A DNA stretch of 64,000 nt from assembly GCF_013393905.1 (NCBI RefSeq), contig NZ_CP040272.1, positions 3,530,001-3,594,000 of the forward strand, written 5' to 3'. The notes beneath the pieces are model-generated. The model did not search any database, was not told the DNA's origin, and was given only the letters and a program-made list of their open reading frames with translations. The first letter of the stretch is position 1, and every line of letters begins with the position of its first letter. The stretch is from Nostoc sp. C052. Lineage in GTDB: Bacteria; Cyanobacteriota; Cyanobacteriia; Cyanobacteriales; Nostocaceae. The translations under genes were made by a program, and so were the position numbers. Below are positions 17,637 to 23,743 of this stretch, piece by piece.

Positions 17637-17972
17637 CTATCCAGCCAAGCTTTCGACACTCAGGGGAACCATATCGCCGTTCCTTGTCAGTCCTAACAAC
17701 ATCGGTTGTTGGGGTTGAATTAGTTGACCTGTTAGTACACAGCGTTCTTCTTGCTGGGCTGTGGCAGCGATGCTAGCTCGAATGTCGGATCGCGAAAATC
17801 GAGGCTTCCACTCACCTGATTTTTGCTGGACATAATTCCAAAGGATATCTCGAATTAGAGCTTGATATCCCTGATTTCCAGCGATTTCTTTGAGCTTATC
17901 TTTAAGTTCCCGCTCTAGACGGATGCTGGTAACTTCCATATCGGTGGTTGGGGTGCGAGCGATCGTATGCAT
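17637..17972 (-). CDS. Small ribbon-helix-helix-like DNA-binding protein
   Basis: 111 residues. The N-terminal part TDMEVTSIRLERELKDKLKEIAG fits a ribbon-helix-helix (Arc/MetJ/CopG) opening, a short strand with alternating residues followed by an amphipathic helix. The second half (VLTGQLIQPQQPMLLGLTRNGDMVPLSVESL) is conserved-looking but unknown. It is divergent from the HNH gene at 18376, and about 400 bp of shared regulatory DNA lie between them. A role as local transcription regulator is inference. Confidence 0.6.
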   Translation of the reverse strand: MHTIARTPTTDMEVTSIRLERELKDKLKEIAGNQGYQALIRDILWNYVQQKSGEWKPRFSRSDIRASIAATAQQEERCVLTGQLIQPQQPMLLGLTRNGDMVPLSVESLAG

Positions 17973-18255
17973 CAGTTTTTCTCCTTAAAGGTATAGACAG
18001 GATAGTAATACAAGTGTAGTATGTTTAAAGGAATGTTCAATAGGTGAAATTTTCTGTGAAATCCATTTACCCCATCTCTACTTCAATTTTGTGCCCTACC
18101 AATTGCCGAGCCAGTTGGGAATCAGCCGCTATGGAAGTGGAGTATTTATTTATGGGCGATGGTAGCCGGAATCATGGGCAAATCACAGAAGGTAATGATG
18201 ATTATAAATATCTCAGCATTATTGCACTAATTGCAAAACCACAACTAGATGAACA

Positions 18256-18360
18256 AAGCGGGGGGTACAGAAAAAGGAATCCTGTACCGACATAAGACCA
18301 GAAAATTTTCCGGTCAATTCTAACCCCCGCTTCACCAAAACAAGAAGCGGGGGTTTTTTT
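18256..18360 (+). promoter_or_regulatory. Candidate transcription attenuator (antiterminator/terminator leader)
   Basis: A strong Rho-independent terminator, AACCCCCGCTTC (18322-18333) with GAAGCGGGGGTT (18344-18355) followed by T's to 18360, sits three bases before the Shine-Dalgarno AAGGAG of the HNH gene. Upstream, AAGCGGGGG at 18256-18264 is perfectly complementary to the terminator's left arm CCCCCGCTT at 18324-18332 and could form a competing antiterminator. Two more hairpins lie between: GGTACAG/CTGTACC (18264-18270 and 18282-18288) and GACCAGAAAA/TTTTCCGGTC (18296-18315). This layout is that of a ligand- or protein-responsive leader. The ligand is unknown. Confidence 0.5.
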
Positions 18361-18375
18361 ATAAGGAGTTAAGCT

Positions 18376-18915
18376 GTGACGATATCTTCCATGCGCGGCG
18401 CGAACGCAATGCAAGTGTTGGAGCAATCTGTAGTGGTGTTTTCCCAAAATTACTTGCCACTATGTCGGGTCAATATTAAGCGCGCGATTGTGCTGTTAGT
18501 AACCAACAAGGCGCAACCGCTGGGTTTTACCATAGAAGGCGGCTGGCAAGTTCACTCACCCAATTTGGTAATTGATGTGCCAAAACACATTCGCTTGACA
18601 ATCACTTCTAATGAGCGGATGTGGAAAGTTCCGCCAGTGAATCGGCGGGAAGTGTTGCGACGAGATCATCACAGTTGCCAATATTGCGGTAGCGGTAAAC
18701 ATCTAACGCTAGATCATGTGATGCCGCGTTCTAAAGGCGGTTCTCACACTTGGGATAACGTAGTCGCAGCTTGTGAAAGATGTAACTCCCGTAAAGGCGA
18801 TCGCACCCTGTTTGAAGCTGGTATGCAGCTGCGTACCAAACCAAAAGCGCCAATTCACCCCGCGATTTCTTTTGCTGAACAGTTTTGGATAGATATGCAA
18901 GGAAGCCTGGAATAA
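18376..18915 (+). CDS. HNH endonuclease-domain protein
   Basis: 179 residues, GTG start with AAGGAG seven bases upstream. The C-terminal half is a zinc-type HNH module: CQYCGSGKHLTLDHVMPRSKGG, then TWDNVVAACERCNSRKGD. It has two CxxC pairs for zinc and the DH and N residues of the metal-nuclease core. The N-terminal 95 residues (NIKRAIVLLVTNKAQPLGF...) form a conserved leader domain common in cyanobacterial HNH proteins of this type. The target is unknown. It is not beside a methylase, so a restriction role has no support here. The next gene at 18932 follows after 16 bp. Confidence 0.85.
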   Translation: MTISSMRGANAMQVLEQSVVVFSQNYLPLCRVNIKRAIVLLVTNKAQPLGFTIEGGWQVHSPNLVIDVPKHIRLTITSNERMWKVPPVNRREVLRRDHHSCQYCGSGKHLTLDHVMPRSKGGSHTWDNVVAACERCNSRKGDRTLFEAGMQLRTKPKAPIHPAISFAEQFWIDMQGSLE

Positions 18916-18931
18916 CAGGAGAGCATAAGGA

Positions 18932-19321
18932 ATGCTGAAATTAACTTACACCGAAAGCAGTTTTGATTTGGAATGTGTAACTCTGTCGCTAGAAGAATGG
19001 GTAGCGCAGCGAGTGATTTTAGCCCTGCGAGTTGGGCAAAGTTTTTGCATTGAACCCACTACCGCTTCCTTTTTGCTTCCTGTTGATTTGCCAGGAGTAG
19101 AAGTACTCAGGGCTGAGGTAAAAAGAGATGACAGAGAAATCATTGCCCTCTGTGCCTGCGATACCGAATATCTGGAAGTCACCCTGCGGGGTTCTTGGCT
19201 ATCAGATAGTTCTAAGGATTCTGTAGGTGTGTTTTTCACCGCTATGAGCGATCGCGCTGAGTTCTTTTTGCACAAACTGTGGCAGGAAGCTCAATCTTGT
19301 GCTTCTGTCCTGAGCGAATAA
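18932..19321 (+). CDS. Conserved cyanobacterial hypothetical protein, partner of the HNH gene
   Basis: 129 residues, ATG with AGGAGAG upstream, 16 bp after the HNH gene and probably in the same operon. It has a soluble alpha/beta composition (LTYTESSFDLECVTLSLEEW at the start and DRAEFFLHKLWQEAQ near the end). No catalytic motif or known family is recognised. The tight spacing suggests a function linked to the HNH protein. Confidence 0.7.
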   Translation: MLKLTYTESSFDLECVTLSLEEWVAQRVILALRVGQSFCIEPTTASFLLPVDLPGVEVLRAEVKRDDREIIALCACDTEYLEVTLRGSWLSDSSKDSVGVFFTAMSDRAEFFLHKLWQEAQSCASVLSE

Positions 19322-19339
19322 ACGAAATAGTCGGGTGAT

Positions 19340-19432
19340 TCAATTTTGGATTTGTTCTCGCCTGCGCGAACAGACTTTTTGGGATTTTGGATTGAGTAAT
19401 CCAAAATCCCAAATTTAAAATCTAAAATCAGG
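19340..19432. terminator. Inverted repeats between convergent genes
   Basis: TTTTGGGATTTTGGATT is mirrored by AATCCAAAATCCCAAA, with an inner palindrome TTCTCGCCTGCGCGAA. It lies between the convergent gene at 18932 and the deacetylase at 19437, and probably terminates both. Confidence 0.6.
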
Positions 19433-19436
19433 TGAG

Positions 19437-20285
19437 TCATTCCTTCATTTGCAGCAGTTCAGGAATTGTCACAAATCGATAGCCTTGTTGTTTTAGTCCA
19501 CTGATGATTTGTGGCAAAGCTTCTACCGTTCTGCGGCGATCGCCACCACCATCATGCATTAAAACAATAAAACCAGGTTTCGCGCCTTTCAGCACATTAT
19601 TTACAAATGCCTGCGGTTTGGCGTGAGGATCGGTATCGGCTGAAGTTAGTGACCACATAATTACAGCATCTTTCTGGCTTTTAGCATAAGCGGCTAGTCC
19701 GTTATTTAAAAAGCCTCCAGGAGGACGAAACAGAGCCGTTTTAACTCCTGTAGTTTTGTATATCAGATCGGATGTGCGATCGATTTCACTCTTGGCTGTG
19801 GCTTCATCCATCCGCCGATACCAATGATGCCAAGTATGGTTGCCAATGGCGTGTCCCTGGGCTACCACTTGTTTGGCTAGGTCGGGATTTGCTTGTAAGG
19901 CTTGTCCTACCCAAAAGAATGTTGCTTTAACATTATTTTGCTTCAGGATATCCAGCATTTCTAGGGTTGTCTTTGGCCAAGGCCCATCATCAATGCTTAA
20001 AGCAATAACTTTTTCGTTGTTGCTGGGTTGCACTTTATAAACTGTTTTTCCCTGAAATTTAGCTGGGACTGTAAAAGTAGGGTTTTCTACTTGGGCTGAT
20101 GGTGGTAGCTGGGCATTAATTTGGCCCTTTGCAGGATCTTGAATTTGTGCAGTATGGATTTTGCTTGCTGGCTGGTTCAACCCCGATTGTGGGGAAGTGC
20201 CTGGAGCAATACTACAAGCTGTAATACTAGAAGCGATCGCGACAATACTAATTATCTTTTGTCGCATGAGGTAGTTGTCTGTCAC
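19437..20285 (-). CDS. Polysaccharide deacetylase (NodB/CE4) lipoprotein
   Basis: 282 residues from GTG 20285; ATG at 20267 gives a better signal peptide (MRQKIISIVAIASSITAC) with a lipobox Cys. The NodB domain shows motif 1 SIDDGP, motif 2 HAIGNHTWHH (metal-binding His), motif 3 LFRPPGG, and the late motif IVLMHDGGGD. It should remove acetyl groups from N-acetylglucosamine in peptidoglycan or exopolysaccharide at the cell surface. The catalytic metal residues are all present. Confidence 0.9.
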   Translation of the reverse strand: MTDNYLMRQKIISIVAIASSITACSIAPGTSPQSGLNQPASKIHTAQIQDPAKGQINAQLPPSAQVENPTFTVPAKFQGKTVYKVQPSNNEKVIALSIDDGPWPKTTLEMLDILKQNNVKATFFWVGQALQANPDLAKQVVAQGHAIGNHTWHHWYRRMDEATAKSEIDRTSDLIYKTTGVKTALFRPPGGFLNNGLAAYAKSQKDAVIMWSLTSADTDPHAKPQAFVNNVLKGAKPGFIVLMHDGGGDRRRTVEALPQIISGLKQQGYRFVTIPELLQMKE

Positions 20286-20407
20286 GTCAGGCTTTTAAAG
20301 ACTCACCCAATCATAAGCTGTAGTTTGACTTTTCAGAGGGTTTAGCAAGTTCAAATCTAAGTGCAGAAGCTTTTCTAGACAATTTCAAAAAAACTTTCTA
20401 AAACCCC
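20286..20407. other. Spacer upstream of the deacetylase and the tRNA array promoter
   Basis: Divergent spacer; nothing recognised apart from AT-rich sequence. Confidence 0.4.
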
Positions 20408-20436
20408 TTGACACCTCTTGTAGTATTTTGTAGTAT
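20408..20436 (+). promoter_or_regulatory. Consensus-like sigma-70 promoter for the tRNA array
   Basis: TTGACA at 20408-20413 and TAGTAT at 20431-20436 with an optimal 17-nt spacer. The -10 lies in a local threefold TGTAGT-containing repeat. It is the best-looking promoter in the window and points into the array 360 bp downstream. No gene intervenes. Confidence 0.65.
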
Positions 20437-20747
20437 ATTTGTAGTGGAGCGAAAGACAAGCTTCCCAAGAATCAAAGTTACCTTCTACATACAACTAAAG
20501 GAAAAGCGTTGAAACAAACCAGAATCCTTAGTCAACAAAGCTGCTCCTACTTGCAAACCATCGGCAGTAGAGGCAATAAACGAAAAAAGTTCTAATTTTG
20601 CACTCATCAAAACCACTGAATACATCCGTAATACACAACAGGCTTGCTACCTAGAGTTTCGGTTGTTTTCCTAACAGTTTCTAACAGTAAAAAGTCAATT
20701 TTCTGAACCTTGAAAACTAAATAAGAAATGGGCAAGTTCACCAACAA

Positions 20748-20785
20748 AATCTGTGCCTAAAAACCTCAAAGTTTAGGCACAGATT
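20748..20785. other. 14-bp perfect hairpin just before the first array tRNA
   Basis: AATCTGTGCCTAAA (20748-20761) pairs with TTTAGGCACAGATT (20772-20785) around a 10-nt loop, nine bases before tRNA-Asp. There is no U tract on the plus strand. It may be a processing site or a weak terminator. The 20437-20747 leader otherwise holds no recognised feature. Confidence 0.55.
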
Positions 20786-20794
20786 CCAAAAAAT

Positions 20795-20868
20795 CGGGGT
20801 GTAGCTCAACTGGCTAGAGCGTTCCGTTGTCTGCGGAAATGTTGCGGGTTCAAGTCCCGTCACCCTGG
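20795..20868 (+). tRNA. trnD: tRNA-Asp (GTC), array gene 1
   Basis: The acceptor CGGGGTG/CACCCTG, D-arm GCTC/GAGC, loop TTGTCTG and T-loop TTCAAGT give a complete cloverleaf. Discriminator G. Confidence 0.9.
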
Positions 20869-20872
20869 TTGT

Positions 20873-20946
20873 AGTCCTGTAGGCGAATAGTTTAAGCCGT
20901 CAGCCTCTCAAGCTGAAGATTGCGAGTGCAAATCTCGTCGGGACTC
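20873..20946 (+). tRNA. trnE: tRNA-Glu (CTC), array gene 2
   Basis: Acceptor AGTCCTG/CGGGACT and anticodon stem TCAGC/GCTGA with loop CTCTCAA. The T-loop is TGCAAAT instead of TTCAAAT. A CTC anticodon is unusual in cyanobacteria, where TTC normally suffices. Confidence 0.8.
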
Positions 20947-20952
20947 CCAAAT

Positions 20953-21025
20953 GGTCAGGTAGCCAAGTTGGTAAGGCGTTGGTCTGCAAAACCGATTAGC
21001 GCGGGTTCAAATCCCGCTCTGACCT
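20953..21025 (+). tRNA. trnC: tRNA-Cys (GCA), array gene 3
   Basis: Acceptor GGTCAGG/TCTGACC, anticodon loop CTGCAAA, T-loop TTCAAAT. Good cloverleaf, discriminator T. Confidence 0.9.
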
Positions 21026-21029
21026 CTGT

Positions 21030-21102
21030 CGCAGCGTAGCTTAACCAGCAAAGCCCCAGGTTCATACCCTGGTATATGCGGGTGCAAATCCCGCCGCTGC
21101 CA
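21030..21102 (+). tRNA. tRNA-Met-like (CAT), array gene 4, degenerate
   Basis: Anticodon stem CCAGG/CCTGG with loop TTCATAC. The D-loop AACCAGCA lacks the conserved GG, the T-loop is TGCAAAT, and base pair 1-72 is C-C. A CCA end is templated at 21103-21105. It could be elongator Met or an Ile(CAU) species. Confidence 0.75.
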
Positions 21103-21108
21103 CCAAAT

Positions 21109-21180
21109 GCAGGGATGGTGTAACGGTAACATCTCGTGACTCCAAATCCGATGTTCTAGGTTCAAATCCTAGCCCCTGCG
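21109..21180 (+). tRNA. tRNA-Trp-like (CCA), array gene 5, bulged anticodon stem
   Basis: Loop CTCCAAA reads anticodon CCA. The stem TCG(T)GA/TCCGA forms only with one bulged T. The acceptor GCAGGGA/CCCCTGC has one mismatch, and the T-loop is TTCAAAT. Discriminator G as in Trp tRNAs. Confidence 0.65.
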
Positions 21181-21270
21181 TCAGACAATTTTGGGTTTTG
21201 GATTGCCGACTTTAGATTAAAAAATTTAATCCCAAATCTAAAATCTAAAATCCAAAATTCGCTCAATTAT
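21181..21270. other. 90-nt spacer inside the array
   Basis: AATCTAAAATCTAAAATCC-type short repeats and their partial complement can form an AT-rich hairpin. No tRNA is present. Confidence 0.6.
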
Positions 21271-21342
21271 GCCCTCGTGGACGAATGGTTAAGTCAGTGT
21301 TCTTTCAAAGCACAGATGCGAGTTCAATTCTCGTCGGGGGAA
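21271..21342 (+). tRNA. trnE: tRNA-Glu (TTC), array gene 6
   Basis: Anticodon arm GTGTT CTTTCAA AGCAC, T-loop TTCAATT. The acceptor is six pairs plus a G-A mismatch at 1-72. It is quite different from the canonical tRNA-Glu(TTC) at 14212. Confidence 0.8.
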
Positions 21343-21349
21343 TGATTAT

Positions 21350-21432
21350 GGGTCGGTGGCCGAGTCTGGTTGAAGGCGACAGTCTGTAAAACTGTTCTTT
21401 TTTGCGCGCAGGTTCAAATCCTGCTCGACCCA
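21350..21432 (+). tRNA. trnY: tRNA-Tyr (GTA), array gene 7
   Basis: Class II cloverleaf: acceptor GGGTCGG/TCGACCC, anticodon arm ACAGT CTGTAAA ACTGT, a long T-rich variable region, T-loop TTCAAAT, discriminator A. Confidence 0.9.
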
Positions 21433-21436
21433 CTAT

Positions 21437-21526
21437 GGAGAGGTGGCTGAGTGGCTAAAAGCGTCCTCCTGCTAAGAGGAAGCGGGTAATTAATACCCGT
21501 CGCAGGTTCAAATCCTGTTCTCTCCG
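21437..21526 (+). tRNA. trnS: tRNA-Ser (GCT), array gene 8
   Basis: Class II: acceptor GGAGAGG with TCTCTCC-type 3' strand, anticodon arm TCCTC CTGCTAA GAGGA, variable arm GCGGGTAATTAATACCCGT. It shares the acceptor and D-arm with the stand-alone tRNA-Ser(GCT) at 29617, but its anticodon and T stems differ. Confidence 0.93.
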
Positions 21527-21530
21527 TTTT

Positions 21531-21605
21531 GAGAGTGTGGTGTAACTGGATAACATCTCAGTCTACGAAACTGAAGACGTGAGGGTTCAAATCCCTCCAC
21601 TCTCG
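21531..21605 (+). tRNA. trnR: tRNA-Arg (ACG), array gene 9
   Basis: Acceptor GAGAGTG/CACTCTC, anticodon arm TCAGT CTACGAA ACTGA, T-loop TTCAAAT. Discriminator G. Confidence 0.9.
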
Positions 21606-21630
21606 CTCTTTACATGATCCCTTCTCCTAT

Positions 21631-21705
21631 CCTCCGGTAGCTCAGTTGGTAGTTAGCGCCTGTTTGAAAAACAGGAGGTCGTCGGTTCGATTCCGACCTG
21701 GGGGA
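21631..21705 (+). tRNA. trnF: tRNA-Phe (GAA), array gene 10
   Basis: Anticodon arm CCTGT TTGAAAA ACAGG, T-loop TTCGATT, acceptor CCTCCGG/CTGGGGG. The D-arm (GCTCAGTTGGTAGTTAGC) has extra bases compared with the usual GCTC-loop-GAGC. Confidence 0.85.
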
Positions 21706-21711
21706 CTTCGT

Positions 21712-21783
21712 TGCCTCATAGCTCAATGGTAGAGCAAGCGGCTGTTAACCGCGCGGTTGTAGGTTCGAGTCCTACTGAGGCAG
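21712..21783 (+). tRNA. trnN: tRNA-Asn (GTT), array gene 11
   Basis: Acceptor TGCCTCA/TGAGGCA, D-arm GCTC/GAGC, loop CTGTTAA, T-loop TTCGAGT. CCA is templated at 21784-21786. One A-G mismatch in the anticodon stem. Confidence 0.85.
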
Positions 21784-21791
21784 CCATTCAT

Positions 21792-21864
21792 TGCCGGGTG
21801 GACGAATTGGTAAGTCGCATCGCTCTGAACGATGAGGTTGCAGGTTCAAACCCTGCCCTGGCAA
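21792..21864 (+). tRNA. trnQ: tRNA-Gln (CTG), array gene 12
   Basis: Acceptor TGCCGGG/CCTGGCA, starting with U as Gln tRNAs do. Anticodon arm CATCG CTCTGAA CGATG, T-loop TTCAAAC. Confidence 0.85.
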
Positions 21865-21867
21865 TAA

Positions 21868-21940
21868 AGCCCTGTGGTGTAATTGGCAACATAGCGCCCT
21901 TTGAAGGCGAAGATTCCAGGTTCGACCCCTGGCGGGGCTG
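21868..21940 (+). tRNA. trnQ: tRNA-Gln (TTG), array gene 13
   Basis: Acceptor AGCCCTG/CGGGGCT, anticodon arm GCGCC CTTTGAA GGCGA, T-loop TTCGACC. CCA templated at 21941-21943. Confidence 0.85.
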
Positions 21941-21949
21941 CCAAACTCT

Positions 21950-22049
21950 GCTCTTGTAGCCCAACTGGAAGAGGCTGCCGTCTCAAAAACGGTAAGTTGT
22001 GGGTACCCTGCGGGAAGCCGCTCCGCGTCTACGATTCCCACCAAGAGTA
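21950..22049 (+). tRNA. tRNA-Leu (CAA), array gene 14, interrupted in the T-loop by a dispersed repeat
   Basis: Acceptor GCTCTTG/CAAGAGT, loop CTCAAAA, T stem GTGGG/CCCAC. The T-loop should be about 7 nt but spans 22004-22036 (33 nt) because a Nostoc-type repeat is inserted there. The variable arm is short (class I size), unlike normal Leu tRNAs. CCA templated at 22050-22052. It is probably non-functional unless the insert is removed or tolerated. Confidence 0.85.
22004..22033. repeat. Small dispersed repeat inserted in the tRNA-Leu(CAA) gene
   Basis: TACCCTGCGGGAAG followed by CCGCTCCGCGTCTACG. It contains the hairpin GCGG-GAAG-CCGC. A related piece occurs in reverse at 57976-58001 (CTTCCCGCAGGGTA). 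The net gain over a normal T-loop is 26 nt. Confidence 0.85.
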
Positions 22050-22058
22050 CCAAACTTT

Positions 22059-22133
22059 GCTCCTGTAGCCCAATTGGAAGAGGTGGCAGACTTAAAATCT
22101 GTTTCGTTGTGGGTTCGACTCCCACCAGGAGTA
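22059..22133 (+). tRNA. trnL: tRNA-Leu (TAA), array gene 15, short variable arm
   Basis: Acceptor GCTCCTG/CAGGAGT, anticodon arm GCAGA CTTAAAA TCTGT, variable region only TTCGTT, T-loop TTCGACT. CCA templated at 22134-22136. There is no group I intron, which the usual cyanobacterial trnL(UAA) often carries. Confidence 0.85.
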
Positions 22134-22137
22134 CCAA

Positions 22138-22210
22138 CGGGATGTAATTCAGCGGCGAGAAGCCATGCTTTGGGAGCATGGAGTCGCAGGTTCGAGTCCT
22201 GCCATCCCGA
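22138..22210 (+). tRNA. trnP: tRNA-Pro (TGG), array gene 16
   Basis: Acceptor CGGGATG/CATCCCG, anticodon arm CATGC TTTGGGA GCATG, T-loop TTCGAGT, discriminator A. Confidence 0.9.
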
Positions 22211-22213
22211 TAT

Positions 22214-22287
22214 GCCCCTGTGACGGAACTGGCATACGTGCTGGAATCAGGGTCCAGATTTTGCAGGTTCAAATCCTGTCAGGGGTA
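22214..22287 (+). tRNA. trnL: tRNA-Leu (CAG), array gene 17, short variable arm
   Basis: Acceptor GCCCCTG/CAGGGGT, anticodon arm CTGGA ATCAGGG TCCAG, variable ATTTT, T-loop TTCAAAT. Confidence 0.8.
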
Positions 22288-22291
22288 CTAA

Positions 22292-22367
<76 letters not shown>

Positions 22368-22372
22368 AGTTT

Positions 22373-22445
22373 GCCCTTGTAGCCCAACGGAAGAGGCGCT
22401 TCACTTAGAACGAAGAGGTTGCTGGTTCAAATCCAGTCAGGGGTA
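22373..22445 (+). tRNA. trnL: tRNA-Leu (TAG), array gene 19, short variable arm
   Basis: Acceptor GCCCTTG/CAGGGGT, loop CTTAGAA in stem CTTCA/CGAAG with one A-C mismatch, T-loop TTCAAAT. Confidence 0.8.
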
Positions 22446-22455
22446 TTGGTGAATA

Positions 22456-22529
22456 TGCGGGGATAGAGCAACGGTGGCTCGTCAGGCTCATAACCTGAAC
22501 ATCGGCAGGTTCAACTCCTGCCCCCGTCA
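22456..22529 (+). tRNA. trnfM: Initiator tRNA-fMet (CAT), array gene 20
   Basis: The T-C mismatch at 1-72 in TGCGGGG/CCCCGTC and the D-arm GAGC/GCTC match initiator tRNAs. Loop CTCATAA in stem TCAGG/CCTGA has two of the usual three G-C pairs. CCA templated at 22530-22532. One extra base separates acceptor and D-arm. Confidence 0.85.
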
Positions 22530-22540
22530 CCAAAGTTTCG

Positions 22541-22613
22541 GCTGGTGTAGCTCAATTGGCAGAGCAACTGACTTGTAATCAGTAGGTTGCAGGTTCAATT
22601 CCTGTCACCAGCT
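22541..22613 (+). tRNA. trnT: tRNA-Thr (TGT), array gene 21
   Basis: Fully canonical: acceptor GCTGGTG/CACCAGC, anticodon arm ACTGA CTTGTAA TCAGT, T-loop TTCAATT. The most normal member of the array, placed just before the macro-domain gene. Confidence 0.95.
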
Positions 22614-22664
22614 TGACTAGAAATTAGTGAGACAATTTGTAACTAGGAAATCCTATGAAAAAGT

Positions 22665-23531
22665 ATGAAACGAATTGCGATCGCTCAAGACACCCTAAAA
22701 ATTCTCGAAGCCGGTCACTACTTCTCTCCTGAAGGTAAGCAAATTAATATTGGCCGAGAATTAGTATCCTGTATTGCTGGGACGGAATACTACGAGCCGG
22801 AAACTCTTTCAGCGATCGCTCGAAATATTCTCTCAGGTAATTCTCAATTTGCAAAGACTGAATTTACACTGAGAAATGAGACAACGCTTATGGGAGCCGA
22901 ACGCACAGCGCGATGTCTACGACGGGCTACGCCTACGCAGAAATTTGAAAGAATTGGAGTTCTCAATTTTGCTTCTGCTAAAAATCCTGGTGGTGGATTT
23001 CTCAAAGGCGCTCATGCTCAAAAAGAAAGCTTAACACGCAGTTCTGCACTGTACAAAAGCTTGTTGAAATGTCGCGAATACTACGATTTTCATCGCGCTC
23101 ATAAATCCTTGCTCTACTCAGATCGCATCATTTACTCTCCTGGTTGTCCAGTATTCCGAAAAGATGATGGCACTCTGCTCGAAGAAGCTTATTTGGTCGA
23201 TTTTATTACGACTTCCGCTCCTAATGCTGGTCAAATTTGGAGAAAAGAGCCTGAAAGTGTAGAAAAAATCAGAGAAATCTTGTATAAACGCGGTGAAAAA
23301 TTATTATCTCTGGCTGCTTCTAAAGGTTGCGATGCCTTAATTTTAGGAGCTTGGGGATGCGGTGTTTTTAGGAACGATCCATCAATGGTTGCTCAGATGT
23401 TTGCAGACTTCTTATTAGCGAATGGTCAATTTTGGGGTAAATTTAAAAGCGTTCTATTTTCGGTTCTCGATTCGAGCAAAGAAAGCATGACTTTCACAGA
23501 ATTTGAAAGGCGATTTCCCTCGAATTCATAA
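22665..23531 (+). CDS. Macro-domain / bacterial PARG-like protein (TIGR02452 type) embedded in the tRNA array
   Basis: 288 residues. The ADP-ribose-binding signature is NPGGGFLKGAHAQKESLTRSSALY-like at 107-130. Bacterial-type poly(ADP-ribose) glycohydrolases have GGG-x(6-8)-QEE; here the last triplet reads QKE (119-121), so the first Glu is Lys while the second, usually catalytic, is kept. A later GAWGCGVFRNDP segment is the second conserved loop. It should hydrolyse ADP-ribose linked to protein or nucleic acid. Residues 82-92 are encoded by an inserted palindromic repeat. The start at 22665 is preceded by AGGAAATCC. It lies 51 bp after tRNA-Thr and 54 bp before tRNA-Gly. Confidence 0.85.
   Translation: MKRIAIAQDTLKILEAGHYFSPEGKQINIGRELVSCIAGTEYYEPETLSAIARNILSGNSQFAKTEFTLRNETTLMGAERTARCLRRATPTQKFERIGVLNFASAKNPGGGFLKGAHAQKESLTRSSALYKSLLKCREYYDFHRAHKSLLYSDRIIYSPGCPVFRKDDGTLLEEAYLVDFITTSAPNAGQIWRKEPESVEKIREILYKRGEKLLSLAASKGCDALILGAWGCGVFRNDPSMVAQMFADFLLANGQFWGKFKSVLFSVLDSSKESMTFTEFERRFPSNS
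22910..22938. repeat. 29-nt palindromic dispersed repeat inside the macro-domain gene
   Basis: GCGATGTCTACGACGG then GCTACGCCTACGC. It is read in frame as RCLRRATPT, a stretch with no counterpart I know in the protein family. Sister copies: 25190-25218 and 38789-38817. Confidence 0.85.
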
Positions 23532-23585
23532 AGCTTTTTCCTCACGAATAGCAACCTCTAAAAGTAATTTTTGATTTTAAATAGT

Positions 23586-23656
23586 GCGGATATGGTGTAA
23601 AGGTAGCATTCGAGTCTTCCAAACTCTAGGCACGAGTTCAAGTCTCGTTATCCGCT
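23586..23656 (+). tRNA. trnG: tRNA-Gly (TCC), array gene 22
   Basis: Acceptor GCGGATA/TATCCGC, anticodon loop CTTCCAA, T-loop TTCAAGT. Discriminator T. Confidence 0.88.
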
Positions 23657-23666
23657 TTAAAAACTT

Positions 23667-23738
23667 GCGGGTGTGATGTAATCGGTAGCATCTGAGTACG
23701 CCATACTCAGTGCGTGAGTTCAAGTCTCGCCACTCGCT
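23667..23738 (+). tRNA. trnG: tRNA-Gly (GCC), array gene 23, C33 in the anticodon loop
   Basis: Acceptor GCGGGTG/CACTCGC, stem TGAGT/ACTCA. Loop ACGCCAT has C instead of the near-universal U at position 33. T-loop TTCAAGT. Confidence 0.8.
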
Positions 23739-23743
23739 TGCGT

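Noticed and set aside
18044..18295. 83-residue plus-strand frame before the HNH gene
   Set aside because: No motif or ribosome site; it overlaps the structured leader and reads like chance sequence.
20437..20747. Considered a small protein or known noncoding RNA in the array leader
   Set aside because: No frame of note and no match to 6S, tmRNA, SRP or RNase P RNA that I could recognise.
22059..22133. Group I intron in tRNA-Leu(TAA)
   Set aside because: The anticodon loop CTTAAAA is continuous, so this copy has no intron.
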